Source: Orenia metallireducens (lineage in GTDB: Bacteria; Bacillota; Halanaerobiia; Halobacteroidales; Halobacteroidaceae). From it: DNA of 64,000 nt. The position numbers and the translations under genes are program-made. The notes under the pieces were generated by a model. It was given only the letters and a program-made list of their open reading frames with translations. It was not told the DNA's origin and ran no database searches. The DNA is taken from NCBI RefSeq assembly GCF_001693735.1, contig NZ_LWDV01000006.1, positions 205,989 to 269,988 on the forward strand, read 5' to 3'. Each line of letters opens with the position of its first letter. Within the stretch, counting starts at the first letter, position 1. This document shows positions 46,306 to 55,424 of this stretch, piece after piece.

Positions 46306-46677
46306 ACTCTTTCCTCCCAATTAATAATATCAGTTAATTTTGTAGAAACTTAACCATCCTTATTAATTATAGAATATCCTTAGATCATATATTTTTAACT
46401 CATTAATAAAATTAAAACTTTTACAAACACTTGACGATGCTAAATTTAATATCGTCAAGTAAAGAGAATAAAACTAATATTAATCATCGAAATTTGTCCA
46501 ATAAATACTTTTTCAACACTATTATTCCATAGTATTGTTAATAGAATATAAAGAAAATGTTAATAATTAGTTAAAATTAATACAATTAACAATATTTTTT
46601 AATTAGGAGAGTTATATAATGTATTTAGCCTAATATTTTAACATAACTTTAAACTAATATCTAAGATCAAGCTAAAA
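46306..46677. other. Intergenic region with one hairpin
   Basis: AT-rich. Contains the stem ACTTGACGAT/ATCGTCAAGT at 46429-46460, a possible terminator for the EAL-CBS-GGDEF gene although 220 bp past its stop. TTAATA-like hexamers near 46560-46590 are probably chance in such AT-rich DNA. No gene seen. Confidence 0.4.
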
Positions 46678-48411
46678 CTAGTCTCTTAATTTAATAAATC
46701 CACTTCCCTCTTCTTCTTGGGCAGAATCCTTTAATTCAAGGGCTATATCACTGATTTGACGATAATTTATAATGTCATTATTATGATTATTTATTATAGA
46801 TATCGATATGGAGGTTAATGGATAATTGCAAATATCTCCATTTCTATCTTCAGTAACTAAACTTTTCTTAATTATATCTTCTTTACTAAAATACTTAAGA
46901 ATCTCTTTATCAAAAGTTTTAATGATATCTTTACTAATCGCCTCATCTCTATCAGGAGTTGAGATAATTATAAAGTCATCTCCTCCAATATGACCTATAA
47001 AATCATCATTATTACCCAACTTTACCAGAGTATTCTTCAATAAATCAGCAGTGAATGCTAAAACTTCATCCCCTTTCTTATAACCATACTTATTATTATA
47101 GGGTTTGAAGTTATCCAAATCTATATATAGTACAGAGAATAATTCACCATTTGCTAAACGACTAGAGACTTCCTTTTCAATAGATAGATTCCCTGGTAAA
47201 CCTGTTAAAGAATCTATTCCCCTAGCCTGTTCCATCTGAAGTTGAGCCAACCTATCTAATAATCTTCTAATAGAGGCTATACCTAAATATTGATTCTCCC
47301 TAATTACTATAACCTCATCATAAATATCTTCAATATTACGCCCCATTGCTAGCTGGGCTACCTGTTCAATAGATTCATTCTCATTAACAATTAAAGGACT
47401 TCCCTCTAGTATTGCGCTTACCTTCTCATCTATATATGTAGAGTAAGCATACTTTGTATCCATTTTAGAATAGAATTTATTCCTAGTTAATAAGCCAACA
47501 GGTTTCCTTTTAGATAAGATCACTATGTTTTGCAGATATCTCTTCTTCTCAAAGATATCAAATAGGTCACTTACTTTATCATCAATTTGGACAGTAACAC
47601 CTTTACTGACTAGATGTCTTATCTGACTATAATTTCTCTCTCGATAAAATTCCCTCTTCTTTTCTAAGATATAATCTACAATCTCTAACCTATCGGCTAT
47701 ATCTTCATTTGGTCTAGCTATCAAATATCCTTGTCCATAATCGACTCCCAATTCAATTAAAGTCTTCAACTCTTCCTTACATTCAATCCCCTCAGCTATA
47801 ACTTTAGCACCAATCTTTCTTGCAAAGTTTATCATAGACTCTAGTAAAGAGTACTTTACCATATCTTCATGAACATTTCTGACTAAAGATAAATCTAACT
47901 TAATATAGTTATATGATATCGAAACGATAGACTGTAGACCTGAATAACCTGCTCCAGCATCATCTATAGCCACCTTATAACCTTTAGCTTTACATCTTTG
48001 TAATGCTTCGCCAAATTTATTAAAATCACGGATGTGGGTCTTTTCGGTCAATTCTATAACTATATTTCCCTGAACAACATCTATATCTTTTATATTCCCA
48101 TTATAAAAATCATAGATCATAGTGGGATCAACATTAATAAATAATTTGCAGTTCAAATCAAAATTTTTAAAGTTATCAAGCGATTTATCCCTACAAATCC
48201 TCTCTAAATCCTCTATCCTACCATATTCAAGAGCGGTGGTAAATAGACTGGGAGCACTTTCTAGCGGACTACCTTCGGGGCCTCTACTTAAAGCTTCATA
48301 TCCTAATACTTCTCCATCTCTTAGACTAATAATTGGTTGAAATAAAGTTTGAATATCTTTACCTTCTATAATTTTATTTAACTCTTCCAATAATTTCCGT
48401 TTTTGCCCCAT
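46678..48411 (-). CDS. EAL-CBS-GGDEF bifunctional c-di-GMP protein
   Basis: 577 residues. EAL domain first (EALSRGPEGSPLES, FINVDPTMIYD, IVIELTEKTHI, AIDDAGAGYSG, VIAEGIE), then a CBS pair, then GGDEF (SLTGLPGNLSIE, YIDLDNFKPYNN, active loop GGDDF). All signatures for both synthesis and breakdown are present, so net activity may depend on the CBS ligand. ATG 48411 is preceded by AAGGA; the longer frame to 48519 has no ribosome site. It looks like the full-length form of a three-member local family. Confidence 0.92.
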   Translation of the reverse strand: MGQKRKLLEELNKIIEGKDIQTLFQPIISLRDGEVLGYEALSRGPEGSPLESAPSLFTTALEYGRIEDLERICRDKSLDNFKNFDLNCKLFINVDPTMIYDFYNGNIKDIDVVQGNIVIELTEKTHIRDFNKFGEALQRCKAKGYKVAIDDAGAGYSGLQSIVSISYNYIKLDLSLVRNVHEDMVKYSLLESMINFARKIGAKVIAEGIECKEELKTLIELGVDYGQGYLIARPNEDIADRLEIVDYILEKKREFYRERNYSQIRHLVSKGVTVQIDDKVSDLFDIFEKKRYLQNIVILSKRKPVGLLTRNKFYSKMDTKYAYSTYIDEKVSAILEGSPLIVNENESIEQVAQLAMGRNIEDIYDEVIVIRENQYLGIASIRRLLDRLAQLQMEQARGIDSLTGLPGNLSIEKEVSSRLANGELFSVLYIDLDNFKPYNNKYGYKKGDEVLAFTADLLKNTLVKLGNNDDFIGHIGGDDFIIISTPDRDEAISKDIIKTFDKEILKYFSKEDIIKKSLVTEDRNGDICNYPLTSISISIINNHNNDIINYRQISDIALELKDSAQEEEGSGFIKLRD

Positions 48412-48593
48412 CTTTTTTCCTTCACCCCCATTAATTATATATGAATTTATATTATAAAAAATTCCCATATTCATTAAGCTAACTTTTACATCATACAAAA
48501 TATAACAACACCAATTCAATTTACCATTATTTCTTATTATGCTTTATTCTAGATAGATATATCAAAACCTTCTTGGTCAAATAATTTTCTAAA

Positions 48594-48627
48594 AAAATGA
48601 GTTGGATTATATAATCCAACTCATTTT
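48594..48627 (-). terminator. Terminator after the HPr-like gene
   Basis: AAAATGAGTTGGATTAT and its exact complement, with T-runs on both strands, 17 bp past the stop. Confidence 0.9.
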
Positions 48628-48643
48628 TTACTATCTTGAATTT

Positions 48644-49066
48644 TTAAATTATATCTTCTTCTACATCTATACCAATTGATTTCATAGTCTTTCTAACACC
48701 TTTTCCAATCATTGAAACAACCTCAGCAGGATTAGGTACAGTATATTTAGATATCTCATCTCCTAATTCTTGAGCTACTGCCTTCTTATCCTGTAAATGG
48801 CTCAATATTCTCAACTTATTTCCAATTAAGTCAGCAATTCTATCTACTGCTACTTTAGCATCATCACCCTTAGCTTGAATAATCAATTCTTCTCCATCTT
48901 TAACAGCTAAGCAGATTAATCCCAAGATACTCTTAGCATCTGCTTCCTGATTACCTTTGATTATCTTAATTTGAGAACTATACTTCTCTGCTTCTTCTAC
49001 CAAAATAGATGCTGGTCTTGCATGGAGATTAAATTCATTGTGAAACCTTACCTTTCTCTCGACCAT
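48644..49066 (-). CDS. HPr-family phosphocarrier protein with C-terminal extension
   Basis: 140 residues. The first 88 are a complete HPr: His15 in LHARPAS (phosphorylated by enzyme I) and Ser46 in AKSILGLICLAV (HPr kinase site in Firmicutes). Both residues fall at the classical positions when the ATG at 49066 (AAGGGGGAAG upstream) is used. About 50 extra residues follow (HLQDKKAVAQELGDEISKY, PAEVVSMIGKGVRKTMKSIG), absent from normal HPr and Crh. Probably a regulatory rather than transport HPr. No PTS genes are nearby. Confidence 0.88.
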   Translation of the reverse strand: MVERKVRFHNEFNLHARPASILVEEAEKYSSQIKIIKGNQEADAKSILGLICLAVKDGEELIIQAKGDDAKVAVDRIADLIGNKLRILSHLQDKKAVAQELGDEISKYTVPNPAEVVSMIGKGVRKTMKSIGIDVEEDII

Positions 49067-49286
49067 CTTTGCTTCCCCCTTTTTCAAGTAGCCCATAATC
49101 AAAAGAATTAGACATAACCAAAGTCATCAGGTGATAAATAAGGCATAAAATTAATATTATTCTTAACAGAATTATTATTAGGTATTTTGATTAAATATTT
49201 GTCCTTTATGAGAATTATTCCTTTTATTATATTATACATTTGCTGATAGAATATTGTCAATATTATCTAAAATTAAGATTAATTAA

Positions 49287-49317
49287 AAAAGTAGGTCGAG
49301 AAATTCGACCTACTTTT
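49287..49317 (-). terminator. Terminator after the YeiH-like gene
   Basis: AAAAGTAGGTCGA/TCGACCTACTTTT with T-runs, 20 bp past the stop. Confidence 0.9.
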
Positions 49318-49336
49318 AATCTTTACTGTACATTCT

Positions 49337-50344
49337 CTATAATATTGATTTGATTAAAAATACAATAAGTACTATCTGTCCTAGAAAGATAAACCCACCT
49401 ACTAATAAAGCTTTAGGTCCTTGTTTAAGAAGGCTTGATAACCTAATCTTCAGTCCTACTCCAGCCATAGCAATAATCAATAATAATTTACTTAAAGATT
49501 TTAAATAATTACTCATAGTCTTAGGAAAAATTCCAAAGCTTCCTAATAGACTGAATATAAAGAATCCAATAATAAAAATTGGCAGAGAAAGCTTACTTTT
49601 AAAATTGGAATTATTCGTTCTATTAGAAAGAGTAACCAGTAAGACTACTGGTGCTAACATCAAAATCCTACCCATCTTAATTACAGTAGCCAATCTACCT
49701 ATCTCTTCATTTAGAGAAAAACCTGCTGCTACTACTTGACCTACAGCTTGTAAGGTTCCACCAATCATCAGACTACTACTAACTTCTTCTAATCTTAGCA
49801 GATGTACCAATAAAGGAAGCAAGAAGATACCAATAGTCCCTAAGAGGTTAACTACCCCAATAGATAAACCAATCTCCTCTTCCTCCTTAGATACAATAGG
49901 TGCTACTGCAGCAATCGCCGATGAACCACAGATTCCATTTCCTACTCCAAGCAAGATACTGAAACTAGATGATAAACCTAATAATCTACCGAAAACAATA
50001 CCCATCACTATAGCACTAAATACCATAATTACAATAATAATAATAATAGATAATCCTAATTCACCTATAACAGCCAATTCTAACTTCAGTCCCATCAACA
50101 TAATAGCTAAAGAGAGAATCTCTTTTTCAGCAAAACGAAGCCCTAGAGTATAACTATCACCTAAATTAAAGATATTACCTATAATCATCCCCAACAAAAT
50201 AGCTACAGTAACTCCACCTATATTTGGTATCCAATTAGCTAGATACTTCCCTAGAAGAGCAATCATAATTGCTAGAAGTAGACCAGGTAACTTTTCACTT
50301 ACCAACTTTAATCTGCTCTTTTCCTTATCTAGGCTATGATTCAC
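49337..50344 (-). CDS. YeiH/UPF0324-family putative sulfate exporter
   Basis: 335 residues with about ten membrane helices. Family motifs: LLGMIIGNIF near residue 40, GLSSSFSILLGVGNGICGSSAIAA in the middle (the family signature), and SKLLLIIAMAGVGLKIRLSSL at the end. Related proteins are linked to export of sulfate or sulfonate breakdown products. Divergent from a LysR regulator, the usual arrangement for this family. Confidence 0.9.
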   Translation of the reverse strand: MNHSLDKEKSRLKLVSEKLPGLLLAIMIALLGKYLANWIPNIGGVTVAILLGMIIGNIFNLGDSYTLGLRFAEKEILSLAIMLMGLKLELAVIGELGLSIIIIIVIMVFSAIVMGIVFGRLLGLSSSFSILLGVGNGICGSSAIAAVAPIVSKEEEEIGLSIGVVNLLGTIGIFLLPLLVHLLRLEEVSSSLMIGGTLQAVGQVVAAGFSLNEEIGRLATVIKMGRILMLAPVVLLVTLSNRTNNSNFKSKLSLPIFIIGFFIFSLLGSFGIFPKTMSNYLKSLSKLLLIIAMAGVGLKIRLSSLLKQGPKALLVGGFIFLGQIVLIVFLIKSIL

Positions 50345-50403
50345 CTGTATACACTCCTTTTATAATTTTATATCCTATTTTTAATACTATCAGAAAAAAT
50401 AGA

Positions 50404-50573
50404 TATCGCGACACTTTCATATCAATTGACAATTAATAATACACAATGACTAATTAAAGGATTAAGTTCTTAAAAACCATCAATCTAATAAACCACCTTA
50501 AATTTGATAAAATCTCCATTACTAATTTGTGTTTTAATAGTCTTAAGTGTAAATTAATAAGTGTTGCAACATC
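50404..50573. repeat. MITE-like repeat, copy R4
   Basis: Left end TATCGCGACACTTTC and right end AAGTGTTGCAACATCCCCATTA match the family ends. The interior is AT-rich (CAATTGACAATTAATAATAC) without coding potential. It lies in the shared regulatory region of the yeiH-like and lysR genes. Confidence 0.5.
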
Positions 50574-50683
50574 CCCATTAAGCGATAATATCATCTCTAC
50601 TTATATTTTATTATCTGCTTTACCATTAGTAAAATAGTATGATATTATTAATTATATAAGTAATTGCTTATAGGAGGTGGCTG

Positions 50684-51592
50684 ATGAATCTAAACTACAA
50701 GATTAATTTAAGAGAGATTAAAATTTTTGCAACAGTTTGTAAGACAAATAGTATGTCTGAGGCAGCTAGGCAATTATATATGACGCAACCTGCAGTTAGT
50801 CAAACAATTATAGATTTAGAGGAAAAATTACAGGTTAAATTATTTGAGAGAATGAATAAAAGATTAGTATTAACTCATGCTGGAGAGATACTCTTAAAAT
50901 ATAGCAAGAGAATAATTTTGATTATGGATGAGGCAGAAAATACTCTAGAGGATATAGCTAATTTAAAGGTTGGCAAACTAAGGGTAGGGGCAAGCATGAC
51001 TATTGGTACTTATTTATTACCCTTAATTATTAAAGAATTTAATAAGAAATATCCAGAGATTAATTTAAATCTTGTTATAGACAATACAAGTGTAATTGAA
51101 GAGAAGATTCTAAATAATGATATCGATATTGGACTAGTAGAGGGACTGATTGGAGCTAAAGACATTTTCTTTGACTCCTTTTACCATGACAAACTCTTTT
51201 TGGTCTGTTCAAAGGATAACCCTTTAACTCAAAAGAAGACAATTGACAGAGAGGATATAGAAAATCAGCATTTTATCAGTAGAGAGGAAGGCAGTGGAAC
51301 TAAGGAGATAATTGATAAGATTATGAATGCTTATAATATCAATTATCAAATTAAACATACTCTCAATAATATTGAGGCTATCAAAAAATCTATTAAGAAT
51401 AATCTAGGTATCTCTATTCTCCCAGATATTGCCATACAGGAAGAACTGCTAAAAGGTGAGCTGATAAAGTTAAATCTCAGAGATATCCAGTTCCAAAGAA
51501 GCTTTAATCTTATTTATCATAAAGATAAAAATTTAACTAATCTATTGAAACAATTTATAGACCATATTAAAGGTTATCCTATCATTAAATAA
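50684..51592 (+). CDS. LysR-family transcription regulator (CysL-like)
   Basis: 302 residues. Helix-turn-helix in the first 60 residues (INLREIKIFATVCKTNSMSEAARQLYMTQPAVSQTIIDLE) and a substrate-binding effector domain (KLRVGASMTIGTYLLPLIIKEF, IDIGLVEGLI, HFISREEGSGTKEIID). Closest in style to CysL/CbbR regulators. Divergently placed, so it probably controls the YeiH-like exporter. Start at ATG 50684 with TAGGAGGTGG upstream. Confidence 0.92.
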   Translation: MNLNYKINLREIKIFATVCKTNSMSEAARQLYMTQPAVSQTIIDLEEKLQVKLFERMNKRLVLTHAGEILLKYSKRIILIMDEAENTLEDIANLKVGKLRVGASMTIGTYLLPLIIKEFNKKYPEINLNLVIDNTSVIEEKILNNDIDIGLVEGLIGAKDIFFDSFYHDKLFLVCSKDNPLTQKKTIDREDIENQHFISREEGSGTKEIIDKIMNAYNINYQIKHTLNNIEAIKKSIKNNLGISILPDIAIQEELLKGELIKLNLRDIQFQRSFNLIYHKDKNLTNLLKQFIDHIKGYPIIK

Positions 51593-51621
51593 AAAACAAG
51601 GGTACCTTCAGCCCTTGTTTT
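51593..51621. terminator. Bidirectional terminator between convergent genes
   Basis: AAAACAAGGG/CCCTTGTTTT stem serving the lysR gene and the convergent secreted-protein gene. Confidence 0.85.
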
Positions 51622-51623
51622 AC

Positions 51624-52178
51624 CTAGTCTATATTTCTATAAGATTTAACCTGCATCTTAGCTTGATACTCTGTTAACTCTTCTAAGAAACCATTGATTA
51701 CTATCTCCTTGCCTAGATAATTATCTAAAGAATGATATGTATCAGAATCCAGTCTAATGACTTTCTGTTCTTTAGTCAATAAGACCAACCCCTCTTTATC
51801 CTCCTCTAAAGTTCCTAAAACAGAGACCTCCTTATAATCGGAGCTGTATTCCACATCATATAGCTTTACATTGAACTTAGCTTGGGTTAACTTCCCATCC
51901 AAATTCAAATCTTCTACCTGTCCTGTTAAGGTTAAGGGTAATCCTTTTAGATTTCTTAACCTATCCTTTAAATCTCCAGTAATTAAGTATCTATTTCCAT
52001 TCTGACCTTTGAAAATCAATAAACTCATTGTACCTGTTCCTTCTTCATAGATACTTCCCCCTAAAGTCTGATAGCCTTCCCTTAACCCTTCAGCCATTAT
52101 CTTAGGAGAGCTCATAGCATATATAGTAAAGGTACTTAATAGCATGATTAGTAGACTCATCACTAATAATTTCTTCAT
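51624..52178 (-). CDS. Secreted protein with probable OB-fold repeats
   Basis: 184 residues. A signal peptide (LLVMSLLIMLLSTFTIYAMS) is followed by two strand-rich segments of similar plan (LRNLKGLPLTLTGQVEDLNL; LDNYLGKEIVINGFLEELTE), which look like small OB-fold units. No named family recognised. It lies 14 bp downstream of the M30-like lipoprotein gene, so they are probably co-transcribed. GGAGG precedes the ATG. Confidence 0.65.
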   Translation of the reverse strand: MKKLLVMSLLIMLLSTFTIYAMSSPKIMAEGLREGYQTLGGSIYEEGTGTMSLLIFKGQNGNRYLITGDLKDRLRNLKGLPLTLTGQVEDLNLDGKLTQAKFNVKLYDVEYSSDYKEVSVLGTLEEDKEGLVLLTKEQKVIRLDSDTYHSLDNYLGKEIVINGFLEELTEYQAKMQVKSYRNID

Positions 52179-52192
52179 TATTATTTCCTCCT

Positions 52193-53716
52193 TTAATTAG
52201 TAGTCTTATATATAACTACCCCTGTTCTCTTAGGTAAACTTATTATTAGGCTAGTTTCCACTCCACTACCATCAATCTTATAATACTTTACCCCAGTAGA
52301 TTTTATCAGAAAAGAGTCTGAAGTAGTATATTGATCTAATGTAGCATAAGCAGGATAATATTCCAATGCAAAAGGGTAATTATAATTATTAAAGCTATTA
52401 TTGCTATCATCAGTTATATAGTTGGTAATCATCCAATCAAGGAATAAGCCTGTAAAATCACCATAGTTATTAGAAATCACCTCTATTGGAGATTTAGAAC
52501 TAGAGATTATGTCTTTGATAATACCAATACCAAATCGTTTATAAAGATAAAACGCAAATAAATTACTCGCACCATAATCACTTAATTGATTATTCCAATA
52601 TACTAGTGACTCCCCTTGAGGATAATTAAAATAACCTCTATCACCTATACTATCTATAATTCTTCGATCACCACTATAACTATAGTATCCATTCAGATAT
52701 TCAGCCAAGCCAGAAAATCCTTCATTAATCCAAGTATCAGTTAACTCTCTATTAGCATAAAACTTCTTCTCTATAAAAAACAATAAATGTTGAAATTCAT
52801 GGGCTAAAGTACCAAGGGTCTGCTTTAACTCCATATTATTAATTGCCCAAGAGTTGATATAGAACATATCAGCCTCATTAGAAGCAGTAATTTCACTAGA
52901 ACTATATACATCCCAAGGAGCAAAATACCCCATTGAAGTTCCATCACTTGGATCAGTATCCAGCTCTGTAATTAAAATTATAACCTTCTGATTGGAGTCA
53001 ATATCATATCCTCCAGTAAAATAATCATGATTAGCAAAATATTTAATATCTGTAGGAAATATCTGATTATCAAATTCATCAGCAAAGGCATCCAATTTAG
53101 CTGATGATATAGAGACATTTTCATCGACAAAGATGTAGGCATAGTCACTCACCTTCTGGACAGTGGCTATAACAGTAGGTGGATTTGCTTGATTATAGGT
53201 ATCTGCCATTTTAAATTCTTTCTGATCTCCAACTTGATATGCAAGTGATTGGATTGAGACACTATTATTTAATAATTTTGAAACACCATAATCCTTAAAT
53301 AGCTTATCCTCAATCTGACGCATTGAAATATCCATCTGCTCTTGCTCTGAATTATTATTTGACTTACTTTCCTTCTCAATAACATCTCTTTTATTACTCT
53401 TCTTAATATTTTCAGCTGGGATTGATACTATATTACTATTCTTATCAAGCTTAAAATCTACTTCAATGTTTCCAAAAAATAAGTTACTTGAATCAGGATT
53501 AAAATCTAAAGGACTAATTGCTACAATTGCTGACTCACCTAATGCCAAGATTCCTAAATTGAGCTCTTTACTCTCGCCTTCAGAAAATATCTTTTTATAT
53601 ACCCCTGATGAATCATAATTAATACCAGTTTTAGAAGTCACCTTATCCTTTGAACATCCCAATAACCCTATTACTAAAATTAATAAAAATAAAATACTCA
53701 AAAATCTTTTATACAC
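52193..53716 (-). CDS. Lipoprotein metallopeptidase, M30 (hyicolysin)-like
   Basis: 507 residues. The lipoprotein signal peptide ends in LLGC (Cys21). The zinc motif is LAHEFQHLLFFIE (HExxH) near residue 303, followed by TDTWINEGFSGLAEYLNGYY, whose Glu is the likely third ligand. The spacing and WINEG pattern resemble the M30 group. Predicted to act at the cell surface or in the periplasm. Start is GTG with GGGGGGAG upstream. The N-terminal 110 residues show no known domain. Confidence 0.8.
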   Translation of the reverse strand: MYKRFLSILFLLILVIGLLGCSKDKVTSKTGINYDSSGVYKKIFSEGESKELNLGILALGESAIVAISPLDFNPDSSNLFFGNIEVDFKLDKNSNIVSIPAENIKKSNKRDVIEKESKSNNNSEQEQMDISMRQIEDKLFKDYGVSKLLNNSVSIQSLAYQVGDQKEFKMADTYNQANPPTVIATVQKVSDYAYIFVDENVSISSAKLDAFADEFDNQIFPTDIKYFANHDYFTGGYDIDSNQKVIILITELDTDPSDGTSMGYFAPWDVYSSSEITASNEADMFYINSWAINNMELKQTLGTLAHEFQHLLFFIEKKFYANRELTDTWINEGFSGLAEYLNGYYSYSGDRRIIDSIGDRGYFNYPQGESLVYWNNQLSDYGASNLFAFYLYKRFGIGIIKDIISSSKSPIEVISNNYGDFTGLFLDWMITNYITDDSNNSFNNYNYPFALEYYPAYATLDQYTTSDSFLIKSTGVKYYKIDGSGVETSLIISLPKRTGVVIYKTTN

Positions 53717-53904
53717 TCTATCTCCCCCCTTAGCAGATGACTAAAATACTTTATTTCTAAATAAAAAAACAGATTATCTCCCTTTTATATTCTTTGAGGA
53801 TTAAGGTTACTATTTAAACTTCGATACTTATATTCAACTATCCTCTATCACTAACTATATTTATTTACTCAGCAATACAAACTAATATAAAAATAATAAG
53901 GAAG

Positions 53905-53932
53905 CTAAGGTCTCCCCTAACTTCCCTATATA
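53905..53932 (-). terminator. Imperfect hairpin after the 36-residue ORF
   Basis: GGAAGTTAGG pairs imperfectly with CCTTAGCTTCC and is followed on the minus strand by TTATTATTTTT. Fits as a terminator for the small ORF ending at 53958. Confidence 0.5.
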
Positions 53933-53957
53933 TTTATAAATTCAAGGTCTTTTTGAC

Positions 53958-54068
53958 CTAATATCTTTTTTTAGAGTATTCATCTTCCTTCTTCTCTTTT
54001 ATAGCTTTAGCAACTCTTTTAGCCTCTAGTACAGTCAACTCACTTTGAGAATCATAATAATAAGACAC
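53958..54068 (-). CDS. Small charged protein (36 aa), GTG start
   Basis: AAGGAGGGGATAAT lies before the GTG. The frame reads MSYYYDSQSELTVLEAKRVA, then a Lys/Glu-rich helix to the stop at 53958. An overlapping ATG frame stops after 11 codons. I do not recognise it; the single amphipathic helix and strong ribosome site make it a plausible small protein. Confidence 0.5.
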   Translation of the reverse strand: MSYYYDSQSELTVLEAKRVAKAIKEKKEDEYSKKRY

Positions 54069-54229
54069 ATTATCCCCTCCTTCTTTGTTAATTTTAATTA
54101 CAATCTTTAAAATATATATTTTAATTTATTCAATAATAGAACTAAATTATATAAAGTAATAATAATTATAACTTAAGCAGGAGATAATAAGATATAGATT
54201 TGTGAATTTAGAATTGAACTTTATGGGTA

Positions 54230-54455
54230 TATTACGACACTTTTCAGACCTCACCCCCTAGCCCCCTCTCCTACGATAGGAAGGGGGAATTAAAAATTTG
54301 GTCTCCCTTCTCCTAGTGTAGGAGAAGATGCTTTTTTCACGAAGAGTCTTACCTTGTAGACTCGTAGGGGGATTAAGGGATGAGGTAGATGTTTTTGAAC
54401 TTAACTATTAGCTATATAATTTACATTGTACACTGAAGTTAAAAGTGTCCCATTA
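54230..54455. repeat. MITE-like repeat, copy R2 (inverted relative to R1)
   Basis: Near-identical to R1 along its full 226 bp when reverse-complemented, including both internal hairpins and TA-flanked ends (TATTACGACACTTTT and AAAAGTGTCCCATTA). Lies between the small ORF and folE2. Confidence 0.65.
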
Positions 54456-54485
54456 TCTATATATTAAGATACATCTTAAAACAAA

Positions 54486-54513
54486 AAGAAGATCAAGTAA
54501 CCCTGACCTTCTT
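54486..54513 (-). terminator. Terminator of the queuosine gene cluster
   Basis: AAGAAGRTCA/TGAYCTTCTT-type stem followed by TTTTTGTTTT on the minus strand, just past folE2. Confidence 0.8.
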
Positions 54514-54515
54514 GA

Positions 54516-55301
54516 TTATTTCCAGTTTTCTAACATTGCATAAGCATCATGGGAATGAATAGACTCCTGATGCCTACTACTTACCCTAAACCAAGTAACC
54601 TTAGATTCTGCCTCTAACTTTTCTGCTACCAATCTGACAATATCCTCTACAAAGCGTGGATTCTCATAAGCCTTTTCAGTTACATATTTCTCATCAACTC
54701 TCTTTAAGATAGGATAAATCTCACAACTTCCTACCTCTTCTACCAACTTTATGATATCTTCTAGATAGATTAAATCTTTATATCTAATACTTGTCTTGAC
54801 ATAGCCTCGTTGATTATGGGCTGAGTAATTACTGATCTCTTTAGAACATGGACATAGAGTTGTTATCGGAACTTCAACTGTTAAAATCAAGTCATACTGA
54901 CTATCTTTTAAAGAGCCTTCTATCCTACATTTATAAGGTGCAATACCACTATACTCTGAAACTGGAGCCTTCTTCTCTATAAAGTAATCAAAGTCCACTT
55001 CAAAGTAAGCATTATCACTCTCCATTCGAGTTTTAATTTCCTCTAACACCTTCAATATATCCTCTTTAAAATCCCCTATAGTAAATCTACCTCGATTTAA
55101 TTCTGATAATAACTGAAGTAATCTACTCATATTAATCCCTTTTAATGACTTAGAAAGGTTAACAGCTAGAGAAAAGTCCCCTACTGTAGTCACTACTGCT
55201 CCACTCTTTGCTTTAATTCTAATAGGATGAGTTAAATTATTTACTCCAACCCGATTAATTGCAAATTTATAGTTACCTTTAATATTCTGTACATCCTTCA
55301 T
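54516..55301 (-). CDS. folE2: GTP cyclohydrolase IB (FolE2)
   Basis: 261 residues. Opens the preQ0 and folate routes by converting GTP to dihydroneopterin triphosphate. Signatures: INRVGVNNLTHPIRI near the N terminus, VEVPITTLCPCSKEIS (metal-binding Cys) near 145, SAHNQRGYV, and the C-terminal SRHQESIHSHDAYAML. It is the type IB enzyme that can use metals other than zinc (family knowledge). Last gene of the que cluster, 123 bp after queE. Confidence 0.95.
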   Translation of the reverse strand: MKDVQNIKGNYKFAINRVGVNNLTHPIRIKAKSGAVVTTVGDFSLAVNLSKSLKGINMSRLLQLLSELNRGRFTIGDFKEDILKVLEEIKTRMESDNAYFEVDFDYFIEKKAPVSEYSGIAPYKCRIEGSLKDSQYDLILTVEVPITTLCPCSKEISNYSAHNQRGYVKTSIRYKDLIYLEDIIKLVEEVGSCEIYPILKRVDEKYVTEKAYENPRFVEDIVRLVAEKLEAESKVTWFRVSSRHQESIHSHDAYAMLENWK

Positions 55302-55424
55302 CTATTAGTACCTCTCCTCTCTATAGTTAATAGTTTAGAGTTGACAATTGACAGTTAAGTTCAAAAACATTAAGTTCTTTATTGTATAAGTTTTTTACTA
55401 TTCACTATACACTATCAACTGAAT
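55302..55424. repeat. Repeat-family fragment between queE and folE2
   Basis: GTTGACAATTGACAGTTAAG and TTCAAAAACATTAAGTTC match interior sequences of R1, R4 and the fragment at 57520. No clear terminal repeats. Confidence 0.35.

Noticed and set aside
46540..46600. TTAATA-like hexamers as a third PhoP box
   Set aside because: They are in plus orientation with no plus-strand gene, register is irregular, and AT content makes chance hits likely.
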